Below are positions 15,751-26,380 of a DNA stretch of 43,311 nt, in pieces (position 1 is the first letter of the stretch; each line of letters begins with the position of its first letter). The notes beneath the pieces were generated by a model. The model searched no databases and was not told where the DNA came from. It worked only from the letters and a program-made list of their open reading frames with translations. The DNA is from Hyphochytrium catenoides. Lineage: Eukaryota; Sar; Hyphochytriomycetes; Hyphochytriales; Hyphochytriaceae. The stretch is taken from NCBI GenBank assembly GCA_900088475.1, contig FLMG01000904.1:70779-114089 (forward strand). Reading direction: 5' to 3'. A program made the translations under genes and the position numbers.

Positions 15751-17995
15751 CAATGAGAACTAGTTAGAGACGACTTCCGGATCGAAGCTTCTGGCAAGTC
15801 ACAGGAACCGAGACTAAGATCGCGTCCATCTGGCCAAGATCTTAGACTAAGAATGATCCAGCTTAGAAAGGTCGGAAGTGGAAGGAAAATAGCGAAACTG
15901 TCTCTCAATGATTGGCATTCAGGAGTGGCTTTGATGGCCGTTCTGTCTAAGAGCAAGGAAAGCAGGAAAGGTTCTTAGATGTTCCTGATGATACAGAGCC
16001 TGCTTGTGTGCTGACATCACAGAGCATAAGAGAGACAGGCTTATCTGTGTCACTGGATTCTTAGGCTCTGGAGTCCAAACCAGAACCTGTTCAAGCCTGA
16101 CTGCTCGTCCGTAGTCAGCCCTTGGTGTCTTGTTGCATGCATCCTTCCTGCCAATACGATTGTGACTGAAGAGTTTCCCAGTATGAGCTTGACTTGTACT
16201 CCTCAGGATACAACTACATCCCACATGATGCCTTGCTCCGATCTCTTTCACACGTTGCTTTGGGGAAATTATTATGAACCTTTCGGAGACAGTAGTATCA
16301 CCTTCTCAGAAGAAGGGCCTTTTGGAAGGTCTTAGAGACAGGGAAAACTAACAAATATATCTGCAGACTACTCCTTGAAGTCAGGATCTCATCAGAAGTC
16401 AGACTCATCAGAGGGATGGTTCGGCTCCAAGCCTAAGATCACAACCGTTTTGTTGCTTGACATAGGCTCGGTCTGACTGCTGCCAAAGACCTTCGTACCT
16501 CTCGCTTCTAGATCACAGAGAAGAGAGAGGAATTCCTTGGAAGTGAGCTCTTTCACTTTTATAGTGGAAGAGTCGATGTGGAATGACGATCGTTTCACTT
16601 AAAGCACTCTTCCACTATGAAAGTGAAGAGCCTCATTACTAGCTACCCTTTTATTACCCTTATCTACTGACAAACCTACAGGACTACGTCGTGTAAGTGT
16701 GAGATTTCGTGGTGGTCTCTCTTTGCAGTTCACGGCATTGCTCCTATGCCTGATGATGAAGCTGCTGCAGGAAGGCCATGCATAAACCATCTGTTCTACT
16801 ACTCATTTTCAGCACCCTTATTATTACCATACACTCTGCTGGCAATAGATGCTAACTCCTGTCTCGTCTGTCGCAGCAGGGGACTAGAGGCTCCGCTCGT
16901 CTTCTGCTCTATCGCCAGTGAAACTCCCGAGTAAGCCAAACCGAGACTCCGAAAGTCTTAGTCCTGCTTGACATTCAAGGTCCCTGGACGCCCTCACTGC
17001 ATCCTCTGTCGTAAAGCTACCCAGCCTTCCTTGTCCAATAGGACTCACGACTAATAAACATAGCCTTGAGTGAACCTCCTCAAAGCTTATCCGTCGCCCT
17101 AATCGCTCTTGCTACATAGAAACATGAGAGATATGAGACTTGTCCAGGGTGTGCCTCAAGATAGACGGTTTTTCGGGACGCATCAAGTCGTCTGGACGTT
17201 TGGCACTGTATCAAAGACTGGCTTTGGTGGACCACGCCCCTATAAGCATCAGTACTGGCTGGAACAAGAAGGGCCATGTACACCTAAACTTCCTCGTTGT
17301 ATCCCGTTATAGTTTCTAGCTCCTAGCTCCACAGGATGAGGACAATCCTTTGATGGCGAAGATGTGACACCGAGGCTGTATTTGCTGCTTGGTCAGAGAG
17401 CCCTTCTTCTGCACACAGACCAACAAACACGAAGGTGACATTTGCGCCGTCCTTGTTTGCATAGACAAACCGCTGCGCTGCGTCATAGAATCAGGTTCTA
17501 TGTCAGGTGAGCTGTCACGCTCGCGCTTGTGTGCTCCTGTGCTCCTAGATGGACGGGGGCTTAATTAGCCATAGAGCTCGCACCGCAACTACGCTCCCCT
17601 TTGTTGTCTTCATCACAAGGCAACACTGCTATTCTATGCGTCGACCAGACAGACAGGCCATCACAAGGCCATAAAGGGCGGACAATTTACTTTGTACATA
17701 CTCTGTTGAAGTCGGTGATCGGTACAGGTAGGGCAAACCCTAAGAAGTCGATAGTATCCGCGAGTCTTAGCTCTTTTGCGTTATGATCTGAAGAAGGTAC
17801 TATGAGGGATAACTCAAAGAAGGTGGCACAGAGCAGCCGGCAATATTGTCCTCCTAGTAAAATAGGTAGAAATCACCGCGCTTCTACTATTGCGTTGAGC
17901 TCTTCTTCGAAACATCACTAGTCGTACCGTGCTTTTTCCTTGTCCTCTTCTTGTTGCCCGACAACAGCCTCGAACACTCTACGATCTTCACCAGC
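15751..17995. other. Gene-poor stretch
   Basis: Only short frames without recognisable domains are present. One minus-strand frame (16392-16598) has fairly protein-like composition but no splice context. The stretch contains the long hairpin listed separately at 16547-16631. Confidence 0.4.
16547..16631. repeat. Near-perfect inverted repeat, hairpin with 26-27 nt arms
   Basis: Left arm 16547-16573, right arm 16606-16631, loop of 32 nt. The arms pair through a central block (ATAGTGGAAGAGT with ACTCTTCCACTAT), one possible G-U pair and one single-base bulge. As RNA it would fold into a stem of about 26 bp, the size of a small-RNA precursor. It could also be a palindromic mobile-element remnant. 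Confidence 0.75.
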
Positions 17996-18460
17996 ATGTT
18001 GTCTTCGAACTGCTCAACGCTCAAGGCAAGCGGTGATGGTTAAGCAAGAGCGATAAATAACGGACCTCAGCCAAATAACGTGGTAGTAGCAATCTATCAA
18101 GCCTTCTGCAACTCTTCTTCCGCATCTTGCTCGGCTTTTTACTGTCTCTTCTTCAGGTTCGTCTACCCTTCGTCATTTACCTCATCTTAAAGCAGATAAT
18201 ACTGATGGAAAATCGGGCGGGCGATATGATGGAGGGCCTAATGCAAATTCTATTAGAACAAAGCTTCATTCTACCGCTATCCGACCTTCACCAGCAGTTG
18301 ACCTTGTGGGAAGTAGAGAGATGCCTCCAACAAATAGAGAGGTCACTTCGCTGAAGGTATGCTTATCCCCTGCTCTTACTCGTCAACTATCAAAGTCTCA
18401 ATGATTGTTGGTTGTTCGAAGACGTCGAGTGACAGGCTAAGAGCTACTTCACCTGGCTAA
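17996..18460 (+). CDS. Doubtful small three-exon gene
   Basis: Three pieces join in frame from ATG to stop: 17996-18038, 18157-18356 and 18422-18460, giving 93 residues. The borders are G|GTTAAG..CTTCAG and AAG|GTATGC..TCGAAG. The middle exon is open for 66 codons, is rich in Ser, Pro, Gly and Asn, and contains KADNTDGKSGGRYDGG. There is no homology clue and the composition is low complexity, so this could be chance in a gene-poor region. Confidence 0.22.
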
Positions 18461-19187
18461 AAAGGGGTCGCCTTAACCGGGTGAGCGACGCCTAAAGTGA
18501 TGAGCGGCCCTGCTGGACTCCGAGAATAGCCAAATGCGCCATAAGCTACGGAGCTCTTGAGGAGGACAAAGAGTGTTTGGCATGAGTCTGTGGTCTCGCT
18601 GATGGTTGATGCTACATCGCCCACGAATGATGATGTACTCGGTAGAACTCATCTCCTGAATACGTCCGTGCCAGACAGAGGAGCGAGATTGGGTCTGCAT
18701 TCGTGGGCGATATATGGGCATGGATGCGAGCTCGAACCCTATGTTTAGAAGGAACGCGCATCGATTGCCACACCATTAATAAAACACCCTCAGTAGTGGA
18801 GGGTGCCTTCAATCAGAACTGTGGCAGTAATAGGCGGAGAACGACACCTCGTGATCGAGATGTAACAGGCAATCTCCTCAAAGGGAGTAGTGACCGCAGC
18901 TGAGCCTCGGTTGTCTCCAATGACCCCATTTGTCGGCCTGAGCTACGAAAGCCCTTGAAGTCAGGGATGGTCAACGTGAAGCTGACACTACGACCCCTTA
19001 AGCGACACGTAGAAAGTTCTTAACGCCAAACTATCCTGTAGGAAGCTATGGCAAGGGTCTAGCGGTGCTGACCGTTTAGTCTTTAAGAGAAGAGTGAGCC
19101 ATCACCGCGCCAAAACCCGAACTTCATGTCTTTCCTAGAATGGTTGGTTTATAGGAGAAGTGTAGATGAGGCCAGGCTGTGCTCGTT
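18461..19187. other. No gene seen
   Basis: Apart from the inverted repeats, nothing recognisable. Frames are short and on both strands. Confidence 0.4.
18616..18711. repeat. 14-bp perfect inverted repeat with 68-bp spacer
   Basis: ATCGCCCACGAATG at 18616-18629 is repeated inverted at 18698-18711. The spacer shows no further symmetry. A smaller hairpin (CACCCTC..GAGGGTG, 7 bp stem) follows at about 18785-18805. Confidence 0.6.
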
Positions 19188-19637
19188 TCAACACGTTGAG
19201 CTTTCGCTGGGGCCGCCAGCACTGATCCGTAGCAAGCTTAATCGTCTTCTCTCTGACAGCCAGAGGTAAGCTCGCTCCACATCCTCTTCATCAGCAAGAA
19301 ACCTCTCCGAGAGGCACTTTACGCTCTCGATACGCTGCTCCCACTGCAGGGTGACTCCAGCTTTCACAAGAGTCGCTTCACCCTTGTGACTAATGATGGT
19401 AGTATTGACGCGGGATATTCCAAGTCGGATGATGAACAGGGCTGCAGCTTTGCCGACAATTTTATCGACAAGGAGAAGATCCTGCCTAGATATGCTGCAA
19501 TTATGTTGGCTAAGAAATGCTTCAAGGTCGAAGAGCGGATGAAGCCATTTCTTGGCGCTTTGAAAGAGCAACTCTCCTCTGTTATAGACCCTAAGAGTGA
19601 CTCCTTGTGGAAGCGCGGCGAGCTCTGGTGCAGCCAT
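19188..19637 (-). CDS. DUF1893-like protein, intronless
   Basis: A single uninterrupted frame of 149 codons that starts with a normal ATG (MAAPELAALPQGVTLRV). The core VDKIVGKAAALFIIRLGIS, then TTIISHKGEATLVKAGVTL and a late Cys (VKCLSERFLADEEDVERAY), match the DUF1893 pattern: a VADKVVGKAAA-type helix, a strand ending in an I-S turn, a second helix, then a Cys-Pro-Met-type end. Here the last motif reads CLSE rather than CPME. The family is mostly bacterial and archaeal. A solved Thermotoga member has a cytidine-deaminase-like fold, with no established activity. Most neighbours have many introns, so lack of introns plus a prokaryotic family suggests horizontal acquisition. Function is unknown. 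Confidence 0.75.
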   Translation of the reverse strand: MAAPELAALPQGVTLRVYNRGELLFQSAKKWLHPLFDLEAFLSQHNCSISRQDLLLVDKIVGKAAALFIIRLGISRVNTTIISHKGEATLVKAGVTLQWEQRIESVKCLSERFLADEEDVERAYLWLSERRRLSLLRISAGGPSESSTC

Positions 19638-20173
19638 TGCGTCCGCTAGTCGCGCTTTTGTTCCTGCAGTGCTAAAGCTCGCCCATTGTTAAGGACCAGC
19701 TTGCAGGGTGCACCATCAGAAGCAACTTAAAGGTTACTTTGATTCTTTAGGCATCCGCGTCAGGAAGAAGTTAGAGGACTGCTTTGGCAGCAATGAAGAG
19801 GCAGCATGCAGCCGGATGGTAGAACCTCAACAGCACCTACTCTGGCCTGTTGCTTCTTGGGATGGTGGTCTTTCACCTTATTCAGGAGACAGCAGACACA
19901 ATCGCCAGCATTTATTGACAAGGATCTCTCTATCTTCTCTCTACAACTCGAGGTTCTAGGAAGGGTTTTCGGGTTGTGTCAAACGGAGTTTGTGATGGTT
20001 TCAAGAAATCTTTGTGGGCAACTCTGGCTTGAGCTAACTGTATATCTTACTCACACGCATTTCTGAATCTCCTCACTTAAAAATTGATATGTTCGTCTTT
20101 CCACAAATCTCTGTCTCGCCACAAGCCGTATCTCTTTCTATCAAGTTTCCCTTCGTCTGGATTGTGCGACCAG
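19638..20173. other. Divergent intergenic region
   Basis: This separates the minus-strand DUF1893 gene from the plus-strand sorting nexin and probably holds both promoters. A frame at 19708-19959 (+) has no recognisable features. Confidence 0.35.
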
Positions 20174-22688
20174 ATGAAGAAGGCTGAAAATGAAGCTTCA
20201 GTCGTCGACCATCGAACCCTGATCTCCACTTCGGGGCAAAGTCCTCCATTCAGACCAAGAAGGCGCCCAAGGAGATCCTTGTCTGAGCTGCGGGACCCAG
20301 CAAACGCCATGGAGCCTGCTGCAGCTGCCGTTAAACGTCTGTCATTGGGAGGACAGCTTCGCCCGCCATATGTAGATATTGAAATCAGTCCCCCAGTCCG
20401 GATTGGGGAAGGGCTGAACGCCCACAACGTCTACACGATTACCGCCAAGAATACAGAGACTGATGCCACCGTAACAGCTTCTCGTAGGTTTTCGGACTTC
20501 GTCTGGCTGCACTCATATGTAGGAGAACATCTCAAGTTTCCAGGACGTTATCACTAGCCTCATTTGCCGCACTCCACATCTCCTCTCTCAACAGCTGTCA
20601 AAGAATGGGCCTGGATATATTATTCCTCCTCTACCTGATAGGCATTCTGGACCTCTACCTGATGCAGAGTTTCTTGCACGGTAGGTCATTCACCAGAGCC
20701 TTCTCTGTCGTGCTGGGCGTGCATCTGATCAATGAGAACATCGGAAGCTGATACTTACTGTGCCTCTCTGGGGTGGTATAGGCGGCGAGAGGGACTCATA
20801 GCATTTGCTGGGCGCTTGATGGCGCACACGGTTCTCAGAGAGAGTGAAGCTGTGAGGCACTTCTTTGAGGATGATGCAGCTGCTTTCGCAGAGTAAGTGA
20901 ACTTGACGTTTGATAGAATAGACGCCATTCCTCGCCCTCTTTGCTTCCTAACTCTTCAGTTTTTTGGGCCCAGGATCAAGCAACAGACTAAAGAAAAGCT
21001 GACAACAGAAGGGGTCAAAGCCGCGGGATCCACCTGGTGGGGCAAAACTGTGCAGAGACTCGTAGAAAACGACACGGTGAGGAGGAAATGAACACTCAAC
21101 GGCTCTTAAGACTATCAATTATCTTAGCGCTACCGCCCTACCTGCATATCATCTAAAGGTGAAAGCTGTGGCAGCAAAAGCTGGCAAAGATTATCAGATA
21201 GAAAAGTCGACCGCCGATGTTGAGTTCAGCAAATGCCTGGCCTACGTGGATCAACTCATCAACCAGATGAAGGCTTTGCATGGGCGCGCCTTTAACCTAC
21301 AAAAGGCCTGCCTAGCAGCCAGCGCTGGGTGGACCGAAGTAGCAGCATCGTTGGCGTGGCTTCAACAGCTGGAGACCCAGAATGTAAGGAGTTTCCCCGC
21401 CATTTATATGCTTTCACTCATCTTCGGGCTGCAGGAGGATATGCGGGATGTGAAGATCAACGGAATTGAACCGTACTTGCTTGCTAAGGCAAGAGTCAGT
21501 GAAAGAGAAATCAAGGGCTTCAGCGATGCCGTAAGTGGTCCCACCACGCTTCAATCTCAAGCTGCATGGCTCGCGCTGACTCTGAATCTTTCCAATCTCC
21601 ATATCTCTCACAGCTGGGCGAGTACATTCGCTATCTGGGGGCTGTCAAAGACTGTCTTCTGGTGCGTGAGGATCGTAGGTAAACCATCTCTTCTCTCACA
21701 CCTTAAGGCGTCATATTTTGACAGTGTTCTCTCAATTTTGCAGATTCCTTTTCCAGTCGTCTCTATCGAATCTAGAGAGGCTAGAGAGCTCCGGCAAGGT
21801 TGGAGAGGCCGCCGTCGCATCCGATCGTGCCCAAACGCTAAAGAACGAGTATGATATGGTATGACTTACCTATCGCAGACAGTCCATCGCCCATTCTTCC
21901 CTAACATATCTACGTTAACCCTCTTGCCGCACCTTTGGTTCAAGATCCACAAGCGAGTGATGAATGAGTTTATAGCTTTCCTGAAGGAGAAGCCCGCAGA
22001 GATACGTGGGATCATTTTGGACTTTGCAAAGCTTCAGCTAGAACTAGAGTCAGAGCTGGCTTTTGGGCGGAACTCTATGCTGTCTAACCTGAACTGTGAG
22101 TATATCGTTGTACCTCTGCTCCTTTCCACACTTTCCTTTTGCGGCCCTTGACGCCATGTTGTCGAGTTGTCAGGGTTATCGCTCCAAAAGGGTGACCTTT
22201 CCTCTACCTGTCCATAACTTCTATGTCCAGATACTACCCAAGGAGCGGAAGGCGGTACAGCAACAGCCATAGCTGCCATTCCAGCTGCTCGCCCAGAACC
22301 TCCGTTCAAGTCAAGCGGAAACCTGAACCCTTTCGCCGTTGGCACTAATCCTTCTGCCCCCAAGCAGGAGCAGGACAAAAAGTCTTCAAACTTAGTGCCG
22401 CCTACCCAGACGGCCATAGCTAGCTCCATTCCCCAGCGGGGCTCCAACCAGGCTGACAATTTAGCAGGGACTAACCCCTTCGTTGGCGCTGTGGAAGCTG
22501 CCCCAGCCGTAGCTGTGGGGATTACACCTACAGATTCGACAAGGGAAATGCTGCAGATGCTTCCTGAAGCCATGCTTGTGTCCTCAGCAGATAGCAGTCG
22601 TGGTCAGCATCAGATGACAAGGCCATCAGCACCTCCCCCATCAGAGCGCGGGAATAAGGAAGGCCCTTACTCAGAAGTAGCTCTATAA
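20174..22688 (+). CDS. Sorting nexin (PX-BAR) with NPF-containing tail
   Basis: Ten exons: 20174-20518, 20595-20680, 20782-20892, 20974-21076, 21159-21383, 21435-21530, 21614-21678, 21744-21858, 21945-22095, 22231-22688. The joined frame is open for 584 residues. The PX domain (about 55-165) shows VDIEISPPVRIGEG, a RRFSDFVWL motif and GYIIPPLPDRH, the basic/proline loop that contacts phosphoinositides. The region from about 215 to 430 is helical and BAR-like (VEFSKCLAYVDQLINQMKAL; YEYDM-type helix ends; KRVMNEFIAFLKEKPAEIRG). The last 150 residues are disordered, with two NPF tripeptides (about 466 and 515), known as EH-domain ligands. By family, it binds endosomal PI3P and shapes tubules in retrograde sorting. 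Alternative starts are an in-frame ATG at 20311 and one at 20084. Confidence 0.88.
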
Positions 22689-23586
22689 AAATGTACGGTT
22701 ATTCAACTCCCACTTCGCAGGTTTCCTCTTAACTATGGTTCAGAACTATGATAGACTCTTCGAGCTAAAGGCTCTTGGGAGGTGGTTCGATGCGGAACTC
22801 TCTAGTGGCATCTAAAGTACCCGCTGTTCCCATCAACATAACCGCTGGAAGGCTCATATTACCTGTCGGCCCTTTGTCTTTATCCATAGCTGCTGTTATA
22901 GCAACAGTTCAAATGTACCATGGCGGTTGGGCGGTCGTGACGTGTGCAGACGGTGGTCTAGCCCCGGTGGCTACCTAGAAGAACGCTGAAAGCCTCAGAA
23001 TCCCTCCCTAAGATCGACTTCCCTTCCCGAGGAGAACGCTGAAACCCTCAGACACTCTGCATTGCCGCTTGACCTCGAGAAGCTGGCCGCTTAAGAATTG
23101 CCCAGCAGCCCGAACTCCCTATAGAGAGGATATTGAGGCCTTCCTGGTGCTTGTTGCTTTGCACTCGAGTCACTGCCGTCATCAGGCTTTGGTCGGCCGT
23201 GGCCGTTCACCCAAAGCTTCAACCACCGGATATAGCCGCTAACAGTCTGATTGAGGGTGATAGATGCAGATGGAGATTCTCATAATTCAGAGAGAAGCTT
23301 ACATGCTCCATCATCTCCACATCGTCTAAACGCTAGTGATCTCTCGACATAGCTCACCACCTCATCACTACGGCTTCCTCCTCTCAACACATCCAGACGT
23401 AACTACTCTCCAGGCGCTCCAACGTTGGGGAGCTTCGGAGGATCAACGGATGTCCATTAAACACCAGTCTTCTTGCAAACCTTGTCCTAGAGAACCAAGA
23501 GGCAGACTATCTTCAACTGAACTGTCGAGTGGGTCGCCTCCTAAAGCTAGCTGGTGCTTTCCCAGAAAAGGATAAATCTCTTCGCT
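22689..23586 (+). other. 3' and upstream region between two plus-strand genes
   Basis: No gene is supported. A 20-bp direct repeat differing at one base starts AGAACGCTGAAA at 22980 and again at 23033. The frame at 23336-23575 is probably leader sequence of the nucleoporin gene. Confidence 0.35.
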
Positions 23587-25464
23587 ATGGCCAATCGCCG
23601 TAACAATCATCGAGGATATCAGGGGAATAGACGGCGCTCTGGACACCACGATGGCAATCAAGGAGGCGGAAGAGGAGGATTCGGTGGCAGCGGAAGCTAT
23701 GGAACTGGCGGAGGATCGTCAGGGTACCAGGATTCCAAAGGCCTCTTCGGCTCGGGAACTCAGAAAAGCGGTGGTGGCCAAAGTAGCGTTGGGAGCTGGG
23801 GGTCTAACGACAGTTCTAAGAGCCGAGTTTGTGAGCATTTCCTTCAAGGTCGGTGCAGGTTTGGAAATAACTGCAGATTTTCTCATGACTCGCGAGCACA
23901 AGGCAGCAGAGAGAACCAGAACGTAAACAATAGCNNNNNNNNNNNNNNNNNNNNNNNNNNNNNNNNNNNNNNNNNNNNCGTCTCCATTTGGAGCTTCTTC
24001 ATCAGGCACTGGACTGGGTGCCACGGCCTCTCCCTTTGGAGCTCCGTCCTCGGGTGCGGGAGGTAGTCCTTTTGGCGTGGCCAGCGGCAACTCCTCGTCC
24101 TATGGCTCCTCCACTTCATCGGCCTTTGGAAGTCAGAGCAGCGGTCACAATCCTTTTGGTGGCGGCTCTTCTTCCTCGGCTTTTGGAAACCAGGGCAGCG
24201 GTAACAATGCTTTCGGCTCCACCTCTCATTCCTTCGGCTCGTCTCCATTTGGTGCTGCGCCTACTGCAGCGCAAGCTTCTTCAGGTACATCTGCCTCGAA
24301 CCCGTTTGGGTCTGGCGCTGGTGCACAGGCCTCCTTTGGACAAGCTTCGTCGTCACCCCTCAAAACTGACTCTGCGGCTCCGTTCGGGGTGACATCGGCA
24401 TCACCTTTTGGTTCTTCACAGGCATCCAGCCCATCTCCGTTTGGAAGTGGAGCGCCTGCTGCTGCTGCTCCGCCATTTGGAATGGCGGCGACCAACAATC
24501 CCGCGCCATTTGGATCTTCGCAGCAAGCACCGTTCAGCAACACACAAAACCATTCATCCTCTCCTTTCGGTAATACGAGCCAGACCTCCAGTAACTTTGG
24601 CAGCTCAGGCACTAGCGGGAACCCCTTTGGTACCAGTGCGCCATCAACTTCTCCCTTTGGAGCTGCATCAGCATCGGGTGCTCCTACAAATGGATCCGGT
24701 AAATTTGCTGCAGCTGCGCCTGCCGCTGCAAGTGGCTTTGGTAGCATTTCAACAGCTTCGCCGTTTGGTACTACTGCCATAGGTGGAGGCCCTTTTGGGT
24801 CCGCAGTCAGCCCCGGTAAGACAAGTCAATCTTTCTTCTATGTCTCTTGCTGTCTGTATCGTCTCTCTCGTTTGTTCTAGCTTCAACGCATCCACGCATA
24901 ATCAGGTGTCGCACTTGTGTTTTTTTTTCATCTCCTTTGCTGTCCGGTCTCTACGGGTGGAATGCCTTCATGGTCCTTCTTGAAGCGGACGAGACTAGGA
25001 GGAGATTGGTCTACTTCACTGACCAACTTTATTAGGCACTTCAGGGGCGAAAGCTAGCGGTATGTCTATGCAAACAAAGGACTCCAGCATAGCAATGCAA
25101 GGACTTGGGTCATCATCAGTCGGAAACTTTAACAAAGGTACGGACACCTATCGAACCTTCATAGCCTCCGCGCCTTGCTCATACATCTTTTACGTCTCTC
25201 TGTCTTTCTTTCGAATGGCATGGTACAGTAGCCACTCCGACTCTAATGGCAAGCGCCCCATCTACCACGTCAAACAAAGGTAAGGTTTGGTTTCAAGATG
25301 TCATTGACATTGAACTGAATCTGATTCTAACTGCGAGTGCTTTAGCTCCAAGCACTGCTTCCTCCTTCAGCTATAGCGAGAATTGGGTTGAGGAAGCTTA
25401 CGCTGCTCCTCGCTTTGAGTATGGACGTATACCAGATGTTCCTCCACCGCTTGAGCTATGTTAG
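23587..25464 (+). CDS. NUP42: NUP42-like nucleoporin: CCCH zinc finger, FG repeats, Gle1-binding-type tail
   Basis: ATG at 23587 opens an Arg/Gly-rich start, then one CCCH finger CEHFLQGRCRFGNNCRFSH (Cys-x7-Cys-x5-Cys-x3-His). After a run of N (23935-23978) come about 23 FG dipeptides, mostly SPFG, NPFG or APFG, up to 24815. Four small exons follow: 25036-25059, 25102-25137, 25229-25279 and 25346-25464, all joined in phase 1. The end, FEYGRIPDVPPPLELC, matches the conserved NUP42/NLP1 C-terminus that binds Gle1. By family, the protein sits on the cytoplasmic face of the nuclear pore and helps Gle1 and the DEAD-box ATPase release mRNA. The frames left and right of the N run differ by one, so the gap length is wrong or hides an intron border. 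FG-rich coding also yields spurious minus-strand frames. Confidence 0.87.
23935..23978. other. Assembly gap of 44 N
   Basis: This run of unknown bases sits within the Ser/Gly/FG-coding part of the nucleoporin gene. The coding frame before it starts codons at positions equal to 1 modulo 3; after it, 2 modulo 3. Confidence 0.99.
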
Positions 25465-26380
25465 AAAAGTGGACGTGTCTTTTCTTTCCATCTTGCATCA
25501 AGAAAGCGTAACAATGGAGACGAGCGGCATAGGTTTACCTCCCGTTGCGCTCACGCGGCCGGTACCTGTTGTTAAGCGCTGTTTGACGGAGCACTGAGTG
25601 ACGGAGACACTTCAGGACAATTTAGGGACCATCTAACGTTAGGGCAATAAGGGTCCTTAGTAGGCGTCATCTTCCCCTCATCTTACACCTTTAGCATAGC
25701 TTGAGGTCCTCCTTTATTTATTGCAACAACTTGTCAGGTTAGATAAATCGATTGATTGTGTGCCCACCACGAAGTCAATGTGAAGTCTGGCCTCATCTGT
25801 AGGTCCTGCACAGCATGCAGCGCAGCCAAACTCTAGACTCCCTTGGACCGTCTTGCTACGCCCTGACGAGTGACATCACCTATGGCATCCTCTCTACCTG
25901 AAGCCTTCCTCCTCCTTCCGCGTGTGATGAGAGTGGAAGAAGGCATCGGACCTCAACATCAACTGACAGCTGGTCCTGGGGGTACTCTGGTAGGCTTGTG
26001 TTAGCATTCTGATGGTATGGGAGGGGCCAGAGTGGCAGCAGCAGCTTTTGATCGAACACCTGCCGCAAGACAGACAGCAACCTACTAGGGACCGTGGCCT
26101 CAAAGCTAAAGAGAGGCAAAGCAGCAGTCGAAGAGCAAGCAGCAGAGCTTCTTACTTCCTTGGCGCTGCCAATCAGCCCATAAGGACGAGAGGAAAACTA
26201 ATGCTGTGGTTGAACAATGAGAACAGCGCTATCGAGGTAGCGCGTCACCTCAAAAGGCTGTCGTAGAGATAAGGTGAAGACTAGAGCTCTCTTTACAAGG
26301 ATTGTGAGCTTATCAAGAGTCTCTTCCTTGGGACGCGGATTCTCAGGCAGCGAAGCGGGGTTGGGCAAAATCTCTCAGCC
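25465..26380 (+). other. Intergenic region
   Basis: Between two plus-strand genes. Only short frames on both strands and no recognisable domains. Presumably 3' end signals of the nucleoporin gene and the promoter of the next gene. Confidence 0.35.

Noticed and set aside
16392-16598. Possible minus-strand exon overlapping the hairpin
   Set aside because: Composition is protein-like, but no splice partner or start context was found, and one hairpin arm lies inside it.
22034-22573. 179-codon minus-strand frame
   Set aside because: Antisense to the last sorting nexin exon, with no recognisable domain.
24226-24780. 184-codon minus-strand frame with PNG repeats
   Set aside because: Mirror of the FG repeats (PFG codons) of the nucleoporin.
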